Shown here piece by piece: positions 16,949 to 24,711 of a stretch of 31,023 nucleotides of DNA. The DNA lies in the NCBI GenBank assembly GCA_964369265.1, contig CAYJEV010000013.1, positions 1 to 31,023 on the forward strand, written 5' to 3'. The position numbers and the translations under genes are program-made. Numbering within the stretch: the first letter of the stretch is position 1; the number at the start of each line of letters is the position of its first letter. The stretch is from DAMCAP01 sp964369265 (GTDB lineage Bacteria > Bacillota > Clostridia > Oscillospirales > Ruminococcaceae). The notes below the pieces were generated by a model. The model saw only the letters and a list, made by a program, of their open reading frames with translations, did not search any database and was not told where the DNA came from.

Positions 16949-18796
16949 TTGCGAAAGAAGTTACTAGATAAGATAACAAGCCCTAAAATGCTAAAGGCAG
17001 TTAGTTTTAGGCAGCTTGATATTATATGCAAAGAGTTAAGAGAAGAAATTATTGATACAGTTTCTAAAAATGGCGGGCATCTCTCTCCAAACTTAGGGAC
17101 GGTTGAGTTGACGACAGCTTTAGTAAGGTGTTTTGATTTGCCAAAAGATAAGATAGTATTTGATGTTGGACATCAATGCTATACATACAAGCTTTTAACT
17201 AAAAGAAGAGATAAATTTCATACCATTCGCCAAAAAGATGGTATTTCAGGCTACCCTAAAAAAAGCGAGAGCAAATACGATAGCTTTGTATCAGGGCATT
17301 CTAGCACCTCAATAGCTGTTGCGCAAGGAATTGAAAAGGCGCTTGCAGTTAAAGGCAAAGATGGCTATGTTGTCGCTGTTATTGGCGATGGCGCAATGAC
17401 TGGTGGTCTTGCTTTTGAGGCGCTAAACAATATTGATAAAAATAACAGCAAGCTCATTATAATTCTAAATGACAATGATATGTCTATTAACAAAAGCGAG
17501 GGAGCTTTTTCAAGGTATCTTAATGCGCTTAGAACTAATAGAGCTTATTTTAAGACAAAAGATGTTGTTAATAGCACACTAAAAAACATCCCATACATAG
17601 GGGATAGTTTAAGAGATACAGTCGCTGATGTCAAACATGGAATGAAGCAGGCTATTTATCCGACTAACTTTTTTGAACAGTTTGGCTTTTACTATATGGG
17701 GCCTGTTGATGGGCATAATGTAAAGTCGCTATGCGAAGTTATAAACGAGGCTAAAAGCAAGAGCGAGCCTATAGTAATTCATGTCAAGACTGTTAAAGGC
17801 AAAGGCTATGCCCCTGCTGAAAAAAATCCTGACAAATATCATGGTGTATCCCCATTTAAGAAAGAGATAGGTTTAGTCGATAGTAATAAAAAAGACTTTT
17901 CCTCTGAGTTTGGCGAAATATTATTAGAAAAAGCTAGAAAAGACAGCAACATTGTTGCAATAACGGCTGCAATGGAAAGCTCCACAGGCTTAACAGCATT
18001 TGCAAATGAATTTAAATCTAAAGGCAGATTTTTTGATGTTGGTATCGCCGAAAGCTATGCAACAGCCTATGGTGCTGCTTTATGTTCTGGAGGAACTAAG
18101 GCTGTATTCGCTGTTTACTCCTCTTTTTTGCAAAGAGCATATGACCAACTAATTCATGACTGTTCAATTGAAGCACAAAATTTAGTGCTAGCAATAGATA
18201 GGGCTGGAATTGTTGGCAGCGATGGAGAAACTCATCAAGGTATATTTGATGTCAGCATGCTCTCTTCTATACCTAAAACAACAATCTATGCCCCAATTGA
18301 TTATAAAGAACTTGAAACTATGCTTGACAAAGCGCTTTATAAAAAGCATTCTGGCATTGTGGCTGTTAGATATCCAAGAGGAGGCGAGCTATTAATTAGC
18401 GAGGAGATAAAAAATATCTCAACTGATAATGGCGATTTTAGCTATATTAAAGGCGAAAAAAACTTAATTATAACCTATGGCAGAATGTATAAAGAGGCGA
18501 TAAAAGTTTATGAAAAAACTGGTTGTGGGGTAATGCGTTTACAAAAAATCCATCCTCTTTCAATTGATACTCTTGATATAATTAAGCTTTATGATAGGGT
18601 TATATTCGTTGAAGAGGGGATTAGGCATGGCGGTATTGGTTCAAATGTCGCTGTAATGCTGATGGAAAATAGCTATAAAGGCGAATATAAACTGCTTGCA
18701 ATAGATGATTTTGTCCCTCAAGGCGAAGTTTCTGAAATGCTTAGCGAGATAGGGCTTGATGAAGAGGGAATATTAAAGCTCATGGGAGAGGTGTAG
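16949..18796 (+). CDS. dxs: 1-deoxy-D-xylulose-5-phosphate synthase Dxs
   Basis: Thiamine-diphosphate enzyme condensing pyruvate and glyceraldehyde 3-phosphate, the first step of the MEP isoprenoid pathway. The 615-aa protein shows H44 in NGGHLSPNLGTVELT, the thiamine motif GDGAMTGG (146-153) ending at LNDNDMSI, VKGKGYAPAE, and the transketolase pyrimidine domain with DRAGIVGSDGETHQG. The C-terminal transketolase domain is complete. The start is TTG, 7 bases after GGAGG (16937-16941); no ATG lies near. tlyA begins one base after the stop. Confidence 0.97.
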   Translation: MRKKLLDKITSPKMLKAVSFRQLDIICKELREEIIDTVSKNGGHLSPNLGTVELTTALVRCFDLPKDKIVFDVGHQCYTYKLLTKRRDKFHTIRQKDGISGYPKKSESKYDSFVSGHSSTSIAVAQGIEKALAVKGKDGYVVAVIGDGAMTGGLAFEALNNIDKNNSKLIIILNDNDMSINKSEGAFSRYLNALRTNRAYFKTKDVVNSTLKNIPYIGDSLRDTVADVKHGMKQAIYPTNFFEQFGFYYMGPVDGHNVKSLCEVINEAKSKSEPIVIHVKTVKGKGYAPAEKNPDKYHGVSPFKKEIGLVDSNKKDFSSEFGEILLEKARKDSNIVAITAAMESSTGLTAFANEFKSKGRFFDVGIAESYATAYGAALCSGGTKAVFAVYSSFLQRAYDQLIHDCSIEAQNLVLAIDRAGIVGSDGETHQGIFDVSMLSSIPKTTIYAPIDYKELETMLDKALYKKHSGIVAVRYPRGGELLISEEIKNISTDNGDFSYIKGEKNLIITYGRMYKEAIKVYEKTGCGVMRLQKIHPLSIDTLDIIKLYDRVIFVEEGIRHGGIGSNVAVMLMENSYKGEYKLLAIDDFVPQGEVSEMLSEIGLDEEGILKLMGEV

Positions 18797-18797
18797 A

Positions 18798-19601
18798 GTG
18801 AAAAAGCGACTAGATATACTCATGGTGGAAAAAGGCTTAGTAACTGGGCGTGATAGAGCGAAGGCTATAATTATGTCTGGGATAGTATATGTCAACAATC
18901 AAAAGGCGGATAAGGCTGGAAGTGAGTTTGATGAGAATGATATAATTGAGGTTAGAGGCGACACTTTAAAATATGTTAGTCGTGGCGGACTAAAGCTTGA
19001 GAAAGCCATTGAGAAGTTTGGCGTGTCGGTTGAGGGCAAGGTTTGTTGCGATTTTGGCGCTTCAACTGGCGGATTTACTGATTGTATGCTTCAAAATGGT
19101 GCTGTAAAAGTATATGCCTTTGATGTTGGTTATGGACAGCTAGCTTGGAAGCTTAGAAATGACGAGAGAGTTGTTAATTATGAGAGAACAAATGTTAGAA
19201 AGTTAACTGGCCAAGAGGTTAACGAGGAAATTGACTTAATTAGCATAGATGTATCTTTTATCTCGCTTACTAAAGTTTTGCCTTCTGCTAAAATGCTTCT
19301 CAGATCTGGCGGGCAGATACTCGCCTTAATTAAGCCTCAATTTGAAGCTGGCAGAGAGAAGGTTGGCAAAAAAGGTGTTGTTCGAGATAAGAATGTGCAT
19401 CTTGAGGTTATAAATGCTGTTATGGAATTTTGTTTAGCAGAAGGCTTTGGGCTTTTATCTCTTACATATTCTCCAGTTAAAGGGCCGGAAGGCAATATAG
19501 AATATCTTTTGCTAATAGAAAAAGATGGTAAAACAAATAACATAAGCGCAGACGAAGTAAACTTAGTTGTTGATGATGCTAATGATATACTCAAGGGATA
19601 G
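18798..19601 (+). CDS. tlyA: TlyA-family rRNA 2'-O-methyltransferase
   Basis: Predicted SAM-dependent ribose methyltransferase, often mislabelled hemolysin. An N-terminal S4 RNA-binding domain (KKRLDILMVEKGLVTGRDRA to VYVNNQ) is followed by an FtsJ/RrmJ-like domain with the SAM loop CCDFGASTGGFTDCML and KPQFEAGREKVGKKG. The order dxs-tlyA-nadK-argR-recN is the classical Firmicutes arrangement. The start is GTG, one base after the dxs stop, with a GGGAGAGG ribosome binding site inside dxs. The rRNA target in this organism is not shown by the sequence. Confidence 0.93.
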   Translation: MKKRLDILMVEKGLVTGRDRAKAIIMSGIVYVNNQKADKAGSEFDENDIIEVRGDTLKYVSRGGLKLEKAIEKFGVSVEGKVCCDFGASTGGFTDCMLQNGAVKVYAFDVGYGQLAWKLRNDERVVNYERTNVRKLTGQEVNEEIDLISIDVSFISLTKVLPSAKMLLRSGGQILALIKPQFEAGREKVGKKGVVRDKNVHLEVINAVMEFCLAEGFGLLSLTYSPVKGPEGNIEYLLLIEKDGKTNNISADEVNLVVDDANDILKG

Positions 19602-19613
19602 AGGGGGTAGACA

Positions 19614-20471
19614 ATGAGATTTTTATTGATGCCAAATACAACAAGACAAGCTGCTATGGAAATATCAGTTAAGTTAACAGCGTATCTAAAAGAGCTTGGG
19701 GCACAACCTTTAATGGCGACAGAGGTGGCTGAGATTGTTGGCGATTTTGATGGTGAAACTGGAGATTTTGTTGATTTATTAAATAGTTGTGATATAGTAG
19801 TTCCTATTGGCGGAGATGGTACAATATTTAGAAGCGCTTCTGCCTGCCTTCTTCATGATAAGCCTATAGTTGGTGTGAATGGGGGAAGGCTTGGGTTCTT
19901 ATCTCAAATTGAAGCAAGCGATTTAACTCCGTTTAAGCAGATTATGGAGGGCAACTATAATATAAGCGAAAGAATGGTGCTTGATTGTACAATTGTCGAT
20001 GTTGATGGAACAACTAAGAACTGCACTTGCATAAATGACATTGTGTTTTCAAGAGGAGCGTTTAGCAAGATAGTCGACATTGAAATCACTTCTGGCGATA
20101 ACAGGCTAGGTGTGTATAGGGCAGATGGAGCTATATTCTCAACTCCAACAGGCTCGACTGCATATTCTTTATCTGCTGGTGGACCTATTGTTGATCCTAA
20201 TTTAAAACTGATAATAATAACACCAATATGTTCACATTCCTTTTTTGATAAATCAATTGTTATTTCGCCAAATGAAACCATGACAATTAAAAGCAAGAAG
20301 CTTAATAATGATGATGTGCTTCACGTTGTTGCGGATGGCGAGATGGTTGGAGTGATGAATAGTGCAGGGCATGCTATTGTTAAAAAGCACCCTAGATATT
20401 CCAAATTTATAAGCTTAACTAGCAACGATTTTTATCCTATACTTAATCAAAAATTAGAGCAAAGAAGATAG
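19614..20471 (+). CDS. nadK: NAD kinase
   Basis: Cytoplasmic ATP- or polyphosphate-dependent kinase converting NAD to NADP. The 285-aa length is normal. The glycine-rich loop is PIGGDGTIFRSAS (GGDGT 66-70), with NGGRLGFLS after it. The second domain carries ADGAIFSTPTGSTAYSLSAG and GGPIVDP. AGAGGGGG upstream is the ribosome binding site. It is flanked closely by tlyA and argR. Confidence 0.95.
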   Translation: MRFLLMPNTTRQAAMEISVKLTAYLKELGAQPLMATEVAEIVGDFDGETGDFVDLLNSCDIVVPIGGDGTIFRSASACLLHDKPIVGVNGGRLGFLSQIEASDLTPFKQIMEGNYNISERMVLDCTIVDVDGTTKNCTCINDIVFSRGAFSKIVDIEITSGDNRLGVYRADGAIFSTPTGSTAYSLSAGGPIVDPNLKLIIITPICSHSFFDKSIVISPNETMTIKSKKLNNDDVLHVVADGEMVGVMNSAGHAIVKKHPRYSKFISLTSNDFYPILNQKLEQRR

Positions 20472-20487
20472 AATGGAGTGTTTTGAT

Positions 20488-20943
20488 ATGAAAGTTAAAA
20501 GACAAGCGAAACTGCTTGAAATAATTGCAGATCACAAAATTGACACACAAGAAGGCTTAACCGATGCTCTAAAAGCAGAAGGTTATGAGGTTGCGCAAGC
20601 GACAATATCAAGGGATATTCAAGAGCTTAATTTAGTTAAGGTTAGATGTAATGATGGCGGTTTTAGATATGTCAGCCAAAACAACACTTCTAATGTTGGT
20701 ATGGTGGATAAGTTTGTGACAATATTTAGAGAGTCCATTAAAGAAACTGTTTGCGCGCAAAACATGATAGTTGTAAAATGTTATACTGGAATGGCGAATG
20801 CTGCTTGCGCTGCCTTAGATACTGCTGAAATAGAAGAGATTGTTGGCACATTATCTGGGGATGATACTTTTGTAATTATTACTAAAACTTTAGAGGACGC
20901 TATCTCAGTTAAGGAAAGACTAGATAATATACTTAATATTTAG
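20488..20943 (+). CDS. argR: Arginine repressor ArgR/AhrC
   Basis: Hexameric arginine-responsive DNA-binding regulator of arginine synthesis and catabolism. The winged-helix domain (KVKRQAKLLEIIADHKI to ATISRDIQELNLVKV) is followed by the oligomerisation/arginine-binding domain with TLSGDDTFVIIT. An in-frame ATG at 20473 overlaps the GGAG (20475-20478). The ATG at 20488, 9 bases after that GGAG, gives 151 aa, the standard length, and is chosen. Its place before recN is conserved in Firmicutes. Confidence 0.94.
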   Translation: MKVKRQAKLLEIIADHKIDTQEGLTDALKAEGYEVAQATISRDIQELNLVKVRCNDGGFRYVSQNNTSNVGMVDKFVTIFRESIKETVCAQNMIVVKCYTGMANAACAALDTAEIEEIVGTLSGDDTFVIITKTLEDAISVKERLDNILNI

Positions 20944-20954
20944 GGGGGATTTTC

Positions 20955-22619
20955 GTGCTTTCACAGCTTTTTATAGATAATCTTGCAATAATCAAAAAAG
21001 CAGAAATCTCGCTAGAAAAAGGCTTTAATGTTTTCACAGGCGAAACTGGGGCAGGAAAATCTATAGTTATTGGCGCAATTTCTGCTGTTATAGGCGGCAG
21101 AATGAACAAGGATATTATTCGTTTTGGCGAAGAAAAGGGGATAGTGTCGGCTGTATTTACAGAGCTAGACGATGAGATTATAAACTTTCTTTGCGAGCTT
21201 GGATATGAATGCGAAAAGGGAGATGATCTTCTCATAAGCAGAGAAGTTCACCCTGACAAAACTAAATGTCGCATAAATGGGCAGCCAGCAACTGTTGCCA
21301 TGCTAAAAAAAATAGGAGATAGGCTGCTTCATATTCATGGACAGCATGATAATCAGCAGTTATTTAGCGCTGACTATCATAGAGAGCTTATTGATGAGTA
21401 TTCTGAAGTTGGTGACGAGCTTTTAAAGTATGGCGAAGTATATAAGCAATATCTTGAGGCCGATAACAACTTAAATGATATGCTTTTAGATAATAAGTCA
21501 CGAAATGAGAGGATAGACTTACTAACTTTTCAAATAAATGAGCTAAGAGAAGCTGACTTAAAAGAGGGCGAAGAAGAAATCTTAATGCAAAGAAGAGCTG
21601 CAATAGGCAATGTTTCAAAACTGACACGTCTTTTAGGATCAGCTGCTGAAAAGCTTGCTGGAAGCCCTGGTATTGACGAGCTTATATCTGAATTAGCTCA
21701 TGAATTATCTCAACTTGAAGAATATCTTCCAAACCTTTCTGGAGCGAGAGAGGTTGTTGATAGTTTTTCTGATGAATTAAGGTGGATAATCAGCGATGTG
21801 ACAAGAGCTGCAGACAGCTTGGAGTTTGATCCTGACGAGCTTGATGATATTGAGCGCAGGCTTGATGTCATGTATAGGTTAAAGAATAAGTATGGCAAAT
21901 CGGTTAATGAGCTAATTTCTTATTATGAGGTGATAACAGAGGAGCATGATAGAATTAGCAATTTTGAAGAGAATTTAGCAAAGCTTAAAGCGAGAAAACA
22001 AGAGCTTGAAGCTAAGACTAAAAAGCTTGCTGAGCAGATTTCAAAAAAGCGAAAAGCAGGCGCTAAAAAGTTTTGTTCAAAAATTGTCGAGGAACTATCA
22101 GAGCTTGATATGGTAGGAGCTATGCTGGAGGCGAAGTTTGAGGAGAAGGAACTTTCCTCAAATGGTGCAGATAAGGTGGAGTTTTTAATTTCAACTAACA
22201 GAGGCGAAAAGCCAAAACCTATATCTAAAATTGCTTCTGGCGGAGAGATGTCAAGGCTAATGCTCTCCATAAGGGCCGTACTTGATAATAGCGAGGGGTC
22301 TGTTACCTCAATTTTTGACGAGGTGGATTCTGGAGTTAGCGGAAGAGCAGCGCAAAAAATTGGACGAAAGCTTCAAAAGGCATCTAAAAATCAGCAGATA
22401 CTCTGCGTTACACATCTTTCTCAAGTTGCGTGCTTTTCTGATAATCACTTGCTAATTCATAAGTTTAATGTTGATGATTCAACTATGACTGAAATTAAGC
22501 CTCTTAATTTTGAAGAAAGAATAAGCGAAATAGCACGAATAAATAGTGGAGAAGATATAACAGAACTTTCTTTATCCACTGCAAGAGAAATGTTAGAGTT
22601 AAATAAACGAAAGGATTAA
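20955..22619 (+). CDS. recN: DNA repair ATPase RecN
   Basis: SMC-like ATPase acting early in double-strand break repair. The Walker A motif is GETGAGKS (residues 29-36). A long coiled-coil region with many Glu/Lys/Leu follows. The C-terminal half carries the signature SGGEMSRLMLS and Walker B SIFDEVDSGVSG, then CVTHLSQVA. At 554 aa it has full length. The start is GTG after AGGGGGGA; the gene begins 11 bases after argR ends. Confidence 0.96.
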   Translation: MLSQLFIDNLAIIKKAEISLEKGFNVFTGETGAGKSIVIGAISAVIGGRMNKDIIRFGEEKGIVSAVFTELDDEIINFLCELGYECEKGDDLLISREVHPDKTKCRINGQPATVAMLKKIGDRLLHIHGQHDNQQLFSADYHRELIDEYSEVGDELLKYGEVYKQYLEADNNLNDMLLDNKSRNERIDLLTFQINELREADLKEGEEEILMQRRAAIGNVSKLTRLLGSAAEKLAGSPGIDELISELAHELSQLEEYLPNLSGAREVVDSFSDELRWIISDVTRAADSLEFDPDELDDIERRLDVMYRLKNKYGKSVNELISYYEVITEEHDRISNFEENLAKLKARKQELEAKTKKLAEQISKKRKAGAKKFCSKIVEELSELDMVGAMLEAKFEEKELSSNGADKVEFLISTNRGEKPKPISKIASGGEMSRLMLSIRAVLDNSEGSVTSIFDEVDSGVSGRAAQKIGRKLQKASKNQQILCVTHLSQVACFSDNHLLIHKFNVDDSTMTEIKPLNFEERISEIARINSGEDITELSLSTAREMLELNKRKD

Positions 22620-22648
22620 AAAGCTGTATTCTTCGGATACGGCTTTTG
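22619..22648 (+). terminator. Terminator-like hairpin between recN and rlmD
   Basis: AAAAGCTGTAT (from 22619) pairs with ATACGGCTTTT (to 22647), with wobble pairs, a small TTC loop and a short T-run. It begins at the recN stop codon and ends 8 bases before the next ATG, so it lies where the rlmD ribosome binding site would be expected. It is a plausible but weak terminator. Confidence 0.55.
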
Positions 22649-22655
22649 CCATAAA

Positions 22656-23609
22656 ATGAAAAAAAACGATATAGTAAAGATAAAAATTGAGGATATAACC
22701 TCAGATGGCAATGGTGTTGGCAGACATCAGGGAATGGCTGTTTTTGTTCCAATGACAGCTATAGGCGATGTTATTAACACAAGAATAGTTAAGGTAAATA
22801 AGAGCTATTCATTTGGCATAATTGAAAGTATGGTTAAGCTATCTCCAGATAGAATAGAGGTAGATTGTCCTGTGTTTAAGCAGTGTGGCGGTTGTGATTT
22901 TAGGCACATAAGTTACGAAGCCGAAAAGGAGCTAAAGCGAAATCGAGTTGAGCAAGTGATAAAGAGNNNNNNNNNNNNNNNNNNNNNNNNNNNNNNNNNN
23001 NNNNNNNNNNNNNNNNNNNNNNNNNNNNNNNNNNNNNNNNNNNNNNNNNNNNNNNNNNNNNNNNNNTTTAGCATTTCTCCATTGTCTTTTTATCAAGTGA
23101 ATAGAGATGGAGCGGAAATTCTATACAATAAAGCTAAGGAGTTTGCGGACATACAAGACGGAGAGAACATTATAGACTTGTATTGTGGAGCTGGTACAAT
23201 CGGATTATCCTTCAAAACACCAACTTCAAAACTTATTGGTGTCGAGATAATTCCAGACGCTGTCGAAAATGCTAACCAAAATGCAATAAGAAACAATATA
23301 GACAACACAAGATTTATATGTGCAGATGCTGCCGAAGCTGCAAAGATGTTGAAAGCTGAAGACGTATCAACTGACCTTATTATTGTTGACCCGCCACGAA
23401 AAGGTTGCGAGGCTGAGCTTATCAAGACAATTAAAGAGTTTGATCCAAAGAGAGTTGTGATGATTTCTTGCGATCCAGCAACAGCTGCAAGAGATGTTGC
23501 GCTTTTTAATGAAGAAGGCTATAGGGCAACCAAGCTTCAAGTTGTGGATATGTTTAGTCGCACAAAGCATGTTGAATGTATCGTTTTGATGACGAAAATT
23601 GCTAATTAA
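22656..23609 (+). CDS. 23S rRNA (uracil-5-)-methyltransferase RlmD/RumA family, interrupted by assembly gap
   Basis: SAM-dependent RNA m5U methyltransferase. An N-terminal TRAM domain (KIKIEDITSDGNGVGRHQG) is followed by iron-sulphur cysteines in CPVFKQCGGCDF. After the gap come the conserved SPLSFYQVN, the SAM motif IIDLYCGAGTIGLSF, the DPPRKGC motif and SCDPATAARD, with VDMFSRTKHVECIVLM at the end. The frame is interrupted by 100 N (22967-23066). Family members have about 450 aa, whereas only 284 real residues are visible here, so roughly 170 residues are hidden, more than the N-run implies. No clear ribosome binding site precedes the ATG. The target base (RlmD, RlmCD or TrmFO-independent tRNA paralog) is undetermined. 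Confidence 0.88.
   Translation: MKKNDIVKIKIEDITSDGNGVGRHQGMAVFVPMTAIGDVINTRIVKVNKSYSFGIIESMVKLSPDRIEVDCPVFKQCGGCDFRHISYEAEKELKRNRVEQVIKXXXXXXXXXXXXXXXXXXXXXXXXXXXXXXXXXXFSISPLSFYQVNRDGAEILYNKAKEFADIQDGENIIDLYCGAGTIGLSFKTPTSKLIGVEIIPDAVENANQNAIRNNIDNTRFICADAAEAAKMLKAEDVSTDLIIVDPPRKGCEAELIKTIKEFDPKRVVMISCDPATAARDVALFNEEGYRATKLQVVDMFSRTKHVECIVLMTKIAN
22967..23066. other. Assembly gap (100 N)
   Basis: Exactly 100 undefined bases, the conventional length for a gap of unknown size. The flanking frame is preserved across it by chance. Comparison with the family's usual length suggests about 0.5 kb is really missing. Confidence 0.97.
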
Positions 23610-23660
23610 GAAGCGATTATTATATTAGGATTAAGTTGTTGTGACGTTATACTAATGGCT

Positions 23661-23702
23661 GAGAGTTGTGGTGGAGTTTATTCATCACAACTCTTTATGT
23701 TT
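23661..23702 (+). terminator. Intrinsic terminator after rlmD
   Basis: GAGTTGTGGTG (23663-23673) pairs with CATCACAACTC (23683-23693) over 11 bp with one G-T wobble and a 9-base loop; two more pairs extend the base. TTTATGTTTAT follows. It ends the housekeeping run before the accessory module. Confidence 0.75.
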
Positions 23703-23765
23703 ATAGCAACTTATTTATTAAAGCTAGGTGGATTTAAATATTAAAAGATGATAGGAGGGAATTAA

Positions 23766-23882
23766 ATGGTAATAAAATACAATACAGGGGGCGATGTGGT
23801 ATACAAGAATTTAGTGCGAAAATCTATATATAAGCTGTTTATTATAAGAACTATGCCTATAAATATGGCTATTTGCACATAA
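23766..23882 (+). CDS. Possible 38-aa small protein or gene remnant
   Basis: An open frame starting MVIKYNTGGDVVYKN has an excellent AGGAGGG (23753-23759) at ideal spacing before its ATG and ends at TAA 23880-23882. The product would be basic and moderately hydrophobic (IYKLFIIRTMPINMAIC). I do not recognise it. It lies alone in the 370-base rlmD-gntR gap, just before the gntR promoter. It could be a real small protein, a leader peptide, or the surviving 5' end of a deleted gene. Confidence 0.35.
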   Translation: MVIKYNTGGDVVYKNLVRKSIYKLFIIRTMPINMAICT

Positions 23883-23926
23883 GTTAATAGTAAATTTGAA
23901 ATTAGTAACGAAAATATTAAAGGGTA

Positions 23927-23955
23927 TTGACAGCGCGAAAGCATACTGGTATACT
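23927..23955 (+). promoter_or_regulatory. Near-consensus promoter of the gntR-nhaC-grd module
   Basis: TTGACA (23927-23932), a 17-base spacer and TATACT (23950-23955), with TGG directly before giving an extended -10. It is the best promoter in the window and lies 24 bases upstream of the gntR start. Confidence 0.85.
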
Positions 23956-23958
23956 AGT
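23945..23958. promoter_or_regulatory. Candidate GntR operator over the -10
   Basis: ACTGGTATACTAGT matches its own reverse complement at 12 of 14 positions and is centred on GTATAC. It covers the -10 element completely. GntR-family sites commonly have GT and AC half-sites separated by a few bases, so autorepression by the adjacent regulator is a reasonable inference. Confidence 0.5.
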
Positions 23959-23979
23959 TTTGGCTGAAGGAGTAAAGAA

Positions 23980-24621
23980 ATGAACTTACATGAAATTGAA
24001 GAAAAAAAGATAACTGATCAAATATATACATATATTAAATCTCAAATATTAGATGAACATTATAAAGTTGAAGAGAAAATTCCTGAGCGAATAATTTGTG
24101 AAACCTTTAACACATCAAGAACAACTGTGAGAACTGCTATAAGCAAGCTAAAGGATGAAGGCTGGCTTTATGTAAAGGCGAAAAGCGGTACATATGTTGC
24201 TTCAATTGATAAAGCAGAAATGAAAGAGAACTTTGAAGTTCGATTGATGTTAGAGCCTGCAATTCTTGCAATGGCAATTCCTAATATTACAAAAGATGAT
24301 ATAGATGAAATGCGAAACACATGCAAAGAAATGAGTTTAGTTGAGGATATAAACGAGTTCCAAAAGCTAGAGCAGTCAATTCATGATAGGGTGGAGCTTA
24401 GATGCGGAAACAGGCTTTTAGTTAACATAATGAACGGTATGGTTAGTAGCTATCAAAGGCTAAGCTCAAAAACCACTAAAAATGTTGATAGACGAGAAGA
24501 TTGTGTTCGTGAATGGAAAAAAATAATTGATGCTGTTGAGGCTAAGGATGTTGAGTATGCAAAGCAAAGGATGCTTCAACACATATTAAATGCAACTGAT
24601 TTATACTGGGAAAACTTTTAG
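23980..24621 (+). CDS. GntR-family transcriptional regulator (FCD domain)
   Basis: DNA-binding regulator of 213 aa. The N-terminal winged helix-turn-helix (about residues 10-75) includes PERIICETFNTSRTTVRTAI and ends in LKDEGWLYVKAKSGTYVAS. The C-terminal all-helical FCD-type ligand domain (from about residue 80) includes VRLMLEPAILAMA, HDRVELRCGN and a terminal QRMLQHI. FadR-type members usually sense small carboxylates or amino-acid derivatives, which fits control of a catabolic grd operon; the ligand is probably the reductase substrate or a product. AAGGAG is the ribosome binding site. It is the first gene of the module, about 90 bases before the transporter. Confidence 0.9.
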   Translation: MNLHEIEEKKITDQIYTYIKSQILDEHYKVEEKIPERIICETFNTSRTTVRTAISKLKDEGWLYVKAKSGTYVASIDKAEMKENFEVRLMLEPAILAMAIPNITKDDIDEMRNTCKEMSLVEDINEFQKLEQSIHDRVELRCGNRLLVNIMNGMVSSYQRLSSKTTKNVDRREDCVREWKKIIDAVEAKDVEYAKQRMLQHILNATDLYWENF

Positions 24622-24662
24622 TGAAACAATTGATTATCTGGCATATTTTCTTATCTTTAGTT

Positions 24663-24681
24663 ATTTAATTTAAAATTAAAT
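24663..24681. promoter_or_regulatory. Perfect AT-only palindrome upstream of the first transporter
   Basis: Nine bases (ATTTAATTT) and their exact reverse complement flank a single central A. The dyad lies in the 90-base gntR-transporter gap, about 30 bases before the start codon. It could be an operator or RNA hairpin, but AT-only palindromes arise easily in such a low-GC genome. Confidence 0.3.
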
Positions 24682-24711
24682 ATATAAAAAATTTAGAGGA
24701 GAAATATTAGT

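Noticed and set aside
22656..23609. rlmD as a naturally shortened gene
   Set aside because: The missing middle coincides exactly with the 100-N run; both ends match a full-length family member.
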